From positions 1 to 9,855 of the forward strand of contig CAITEM010000029.1 of the NCBI GenBank assembly GCA_903891395.1: a stretch of 9,855 bases of DNA, read 5' to 3'. Position numbers and translations under genes: made by a program. How positions within the stretch are numbered: position 1 is the stretch's first letter; the number at the start of each line of letters is the position of its first letter. This document shows positions 8,801-9,855 of this stretch, one piece after another. The DNA comes from an uncultured Hyphomicrobiales bacterium. Its GTDB lineage: Bacteria; Pseudomonadota; Alphaproteobacteria; Rhizobiales; Xanthobacteraceae. The notes below the pieces were generated by a model. The model saw only the letters and a program-made list of their open reading frames with translations, was not told the DNA's origin and searched no databases.

Positions 8801-8888
8801 GGAATCCGCGCCGTTCCCGGCGGTATCGCTATCGGTGCCGCTGCAGGTCGATGCGCGGGCGGCGGATAACTGGGACGAAGCGCACTAA
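5865..8888 (+). CDS. polA: DNA polymerase I
   Basis: A 1007-residue three-domain enzyme that removes RNA primers and fills gaps in replication and repair. The 5' nuclease domain (about 27-315) has LVDGSGYIFRAYH, acidic residues Asp141/Asp142 and Asp164/Asp166, and a helix-hairpin-helix region GDSSDNVPGVPGIG (210-223). An Ala/Pro-rich linker spans about 316-390. The 3'-5' proofreading domain appears active: DTE at 417-419, NMKYD ending in Asp500, and YAAED (572-576). The polymerase domain has motif A ADYSQIELRL (Asp780), motif B RRRAKAINFGIIYG (829-842, with Arg829, Lys833, Phe837, Tyr841) and motif C QVHDELIFE (His956-Asp957-Glu958). Phe837 is the position that discriminates against dideoxynucleotides. 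The length exceeds E. coli PolA (928), mainly through the N-terminal tail and linker. The start is uncertain: a GTG at 5844 would add seven residues, and neither start has a good Shine-Dalgarno; I prefer the ATG. The next gene begins 18 bases after the stop. Confidence 0.97.
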   Translation: MPASAKAKTKPVSPALANPAARPLKKGDHLFLVDGSGYIFRAYHALPPLTRKSDGLQVNAVLGFCNMLWKLLADMPKDDKPTHLAVIFDKSEKTFRTEMYPQYKAHRPDLPEDLRPQFPLIRDAVRAFEIPCLEQAGFEADDLIATYARLACEAGATTSIVSSDKDLMQLVSDRVTMYDTMKDKRIGPAEVVEKFGVGPDKVIEVQALIGDSSDNVPGVPGIGVKTAAQLIGEYGDLETLLKRAGEIKQDKRRQTLIDNAELARISKKLVTLDQNVPLDVEVDQLAVHEPDYKNLIAFLKAMEFSTITRRVAEKSGIDASAVEANGKLTSTLAAPTPAAKAPAAGGDLFGATPALAPVAREGAASDATLTSISLAAARADKARNAKIDRSKYETVRSLDRLKAWVKRAYDLGVVAVDTETTSLDPMQAHLCGFSFAVAPNEACYVPLGHREGGSQNGSDLFAPESKLCADQILEEAALKAIKPLLEDKSVLKVAQNMKYDWLVFAQRGIQIDGYDDTMLISYVLDAGKGGHGMDDLAKRWLNHDTIHFQHVAGSGKAQVTFDCVSIEKASEYAAEDADVTLRLWSALKGRMAAEQVTSVYEMLERQMPSVLARMERRGISIDRQVLSRLSGEFAQKQAGLEEEIKVLAGEPLNPGSPKQLGDILFGKMALPGGTKTKTGQWSTGARELEELAEAGHQLPRKILDWRQVSKLRSTYTEALPNYVNPTTHRVHTSYALAATSTGRLSSSEPNLQNIPIRTEEGRKIRRAFVAAPGMKLVSADYSQIELRLLSEVANVPTLRQAFKDGVDIHAMTASEMFGVPVKDMPADIRRRAKAINFGIIYGISAFGLANQLSIEREEAGAYIKKYFERFPGIRDYMDETRDFARANGYVLTLFGRKCHYPDIKASNASIRAFNERAAINARLQGSAADIIRRAMIRMEAELAQAKLSAQMLLQVHDELIFEVPEKEVTKTLPVVKQVMESAPFPAVSLSVPLQVDARAADNWDEAH

Positions 8889-8895
8889 ACGATTT

Positions 8896-8901
8896 AAGGA
8901 G
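8896..8901 (+). promoter_or_regulatory. Strong ribosome binding site for the small membrane protein gene
   Basis: AAGGAG ends five bases before the GTG at 8907. It is the best Shine-Dalgarno sequence in the window and supports a GTG start for the AT-rich gene that follows polA. Confidence 0.7.
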
Positions 8902-8906
8902 TTGTC

Positions 8907-9419
8907 GTGCTCCAAGTTTTAATTCTGCTCAAAGAACACGCTGCAACAATTTCGGCGGTAACCGCCTTAGTGGCAGTAATCATAGGTCCGGTTGTTTCGT
9001 ATAAAATCGCCAAAAAGAAAATCTACGGAAACGTAATTGCTGCAAATCGGATAAAATGGGTTGAAGCCCTTCGCGAGGATATCGCCGAATTTGTAGCTTT
9101 GTTTGCGGAACACATTCATGGAATTGCTGACTGTCATCTTGCGAAAGGCAGAGAAGAGGAAAGTCGAAAATGGGACGCATTGAGTGAGGTAGTTCGAAAT
9201 GTCAGCACGAAGCGATTTTTGATCAGAATTAAACTCAATCCTGAAGAGATCGATCACGTAGCCTTGTTAGACTTGTTGTCTGAGTCGATCAGTTCGTCTG
9301 AAAAATATATGGACGATCAGAATCAGTCAGTTGATCTTCGGGAATTTTTCGGCAAAGTGGCTTCCGCCTCTCGTCAAATAATGAAACGGGAGTGGAATCG
9401 AGCAAAAAGAATTGAGTAA
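8907..9419 (+). CDS. Single-pass membrane protein of unknown function, AT-rich accessory gene
   Basis: I do not recognise a named family for this 170-residue protein. Residues about 12-32 are one hydrophobic membrane segment (ATISAVTALVAVIIGPVVSY), followed by the positive cluster KIAKKK (33-38). By the positive-inside rule this places a short N-terminus outside and the C-terminal 130 residues in the cytoplasm. The cytoplasmic part looks all-helical and charged. It begins with NRIKWVEALREDIAEF (47-62), a pattern I associate loosely with small uncharacterised bacterial membrane proteins. No catalytic motif is visible. It starts at a GTG supported by AAGGAG. GC content, counted by hand over 8941-9420, is 207 of 480 bases (43%), against about 63-65% in sampled polA and pyrE lines, and many codons end in A or T. 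The gaps are 18 bases to polA and 8 bases to pyrE, so it is probably co-transcribed with both. The composition suggests recent transfer. That it is a real gene is likely; its function is open. Confidence 0.75.
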   Translation: MLQVLILLKEHAATISAVTALVAVIIGPVVSYKIAKKKIYGNVIAANRIKWVEALREDIAEFVALFAEHIHGIADCHLAKGREEESRKWDALSEVVRNVSTKRFLIRIKLNPEEIDHVALLDLLSESISSSEKYMDDQNQSVDLREFFGKVASASRQIMKREWNRAKRIE

Positions 9420-9427
9420 GTAGTCGC

Positions 9428-9855
9428 ATGTCACACTCAAAAAGCAATGAAGCTCGTGCGCGCCTCGCCGACATCATCTTCAAGCGTTCATTCGGGCGCG
9501 GCGAGATCACGCTGGCGTCGGGCCGCAAGAGCGATTTCTACATCAACCTGAAGCCGACCATGCTCGACGCCGAAGGCGCGGCCTTGCTGGCCGAACTCAC
9601 GCTCGACGCGCTGGCGAACGACAGGATCGACTATGTCGGCGGACTGGAGATGGGCGCGGTGCCGATTGCCGGTGCGATTGCGCAGCTCAGCTTCATGAAG
9701 GGCAAGCCGATCTCGGCCATCTTCGTGCGCAAGAAGCCGAAGGAACACGGCGCGAAGCTGTCGGTCGAAGGTTTGGCCAAAGGCGAGACACTTGCGGGCA
9801 AGCGCGTCGTCATTGTCGAAGACGTGACGACGACGGGCGGTTCGGCGATGAAGGC
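9428..9855 (+). CDS. pyrE: Orotate phosphoribosyltransferase, 3' end beyond the window
   Basis: The visible 142 codons encode most of PyrE, which joins orotate to PRPP to give orotidine 5'-monophosphate in pyrimidine synthesis. It shows SGRKSDFYINLKPT (31-44) near the N-terminus, the conserved GGLEMGAVPIAGAIA (71-85), the flexible catalytic loop RKKPKEHG (101-108), and the PRPP-binding signature VVIVEDVTTTGGS (127-139, with Glu131-Asp132). The frame stays open to the right edge; the family usually has about 185-215 residues, so perhaps 45-70 are missing. The ATG at 9428 gives MSHSKSNEARARLADIIF. No clear Shine-Dalgarno is seen, but the preceding gene stops only 8 bases upstream, so translation may be coupled to it. 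Base composition returns to about 63% GC within the gene, although the first eight or so codons are still AT-rich. Confidence 0.95.
   Translation, partial: MSHSKSNEARARLADIIFKRSFGRGEITLASGRKSDFYINLKPTMLDAEGAALLAELTLDALANDRIDYVGGLEMGAVPIAGAIAQLSFMKGKPISAIFVRKKPKEHGAKLSVEGLAKGETLAGKRVVIVEDVTTTGGSAMK

Noticed and set aside
1..9855. CRISPR array, insertion sequence or other mobile element
   Set aside because: No regularly spaced repeats, transposase or integrase motifs, or long terminal inverted repeats were seen on either strand.

Overview
The window is a compact, GC-rich chromosomal segment, most likely from an alphaproteobacterium of the order Hyphomicrobiales (Bradyrhizobium / Rhodopseudomonas / Xanthobacteraceae type). 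I base this on roughly 62-65% GC in the lines I counted, the abundance of long antisense shadow frames, and the recognisable alphaproteobacterial style of the proteins: a phosphomannomutase starting MFPKPKAALTPNTYEYES, a long PolA with an Ala/Pro-rich linker, and a TIGR02281-type aspartic protease. The genus is an inference; no rRNA or other marker is present.

Layout. Positions 1 to 5672 are all on the minus strand, read right to left: UDP-glucose 6-dehydrogenase (ugd), the ATP-dependent helicase HrpB (39 bases downstream, probably the same transcript), a small membrane-anchored retropepsin-like aspartic protease, and a phosphomannomutase/phosphoglucomutase that runs off the left edge. Positions 5673 to 5864 are a divergent control region. 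From there to the right edge all genes are on the plus strand: DNA polymerase I (polA), a small AT-rich single-pass membrane protein of unknown function, and orotate phosphoribosyltransferase (pyrE), cut by the right edge.

How the genes fit together. The two sugar genes at the ends of the minus-strand cluster belong to connected steps: phosphoglucomutase/phosphomannomutase makes hexose-1-phosphates, and Ugd oxidises UDP-glucose to UDP-glucuronate for envelope or exopolysaccharide synthesis. PolA and PyrE are housekeeping enzymes of DNA repair/replication and pyrimidine synthesis.

Two things stand out. The phosphomannomutase has an in-frame TAG at 36-38, exactly inside the conserved sugar-binding motif (ExSGH), and the reading frame continues correctly beyond it. 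This is either a recent nonsense mutation or a sequence error. The gene between polA and pyrE is about 43% GC, against about 63-65% in its neighbours, and is packed between them with gaps of 18 and 8 bases, so it looks like a recently acquired accessory gene. I found no CRISPR array, insertion sequence, rRNA or tRNA, and no gene-free stretch longer than 300 bases. I found no convincing evidence of a complete new multi-gene system.
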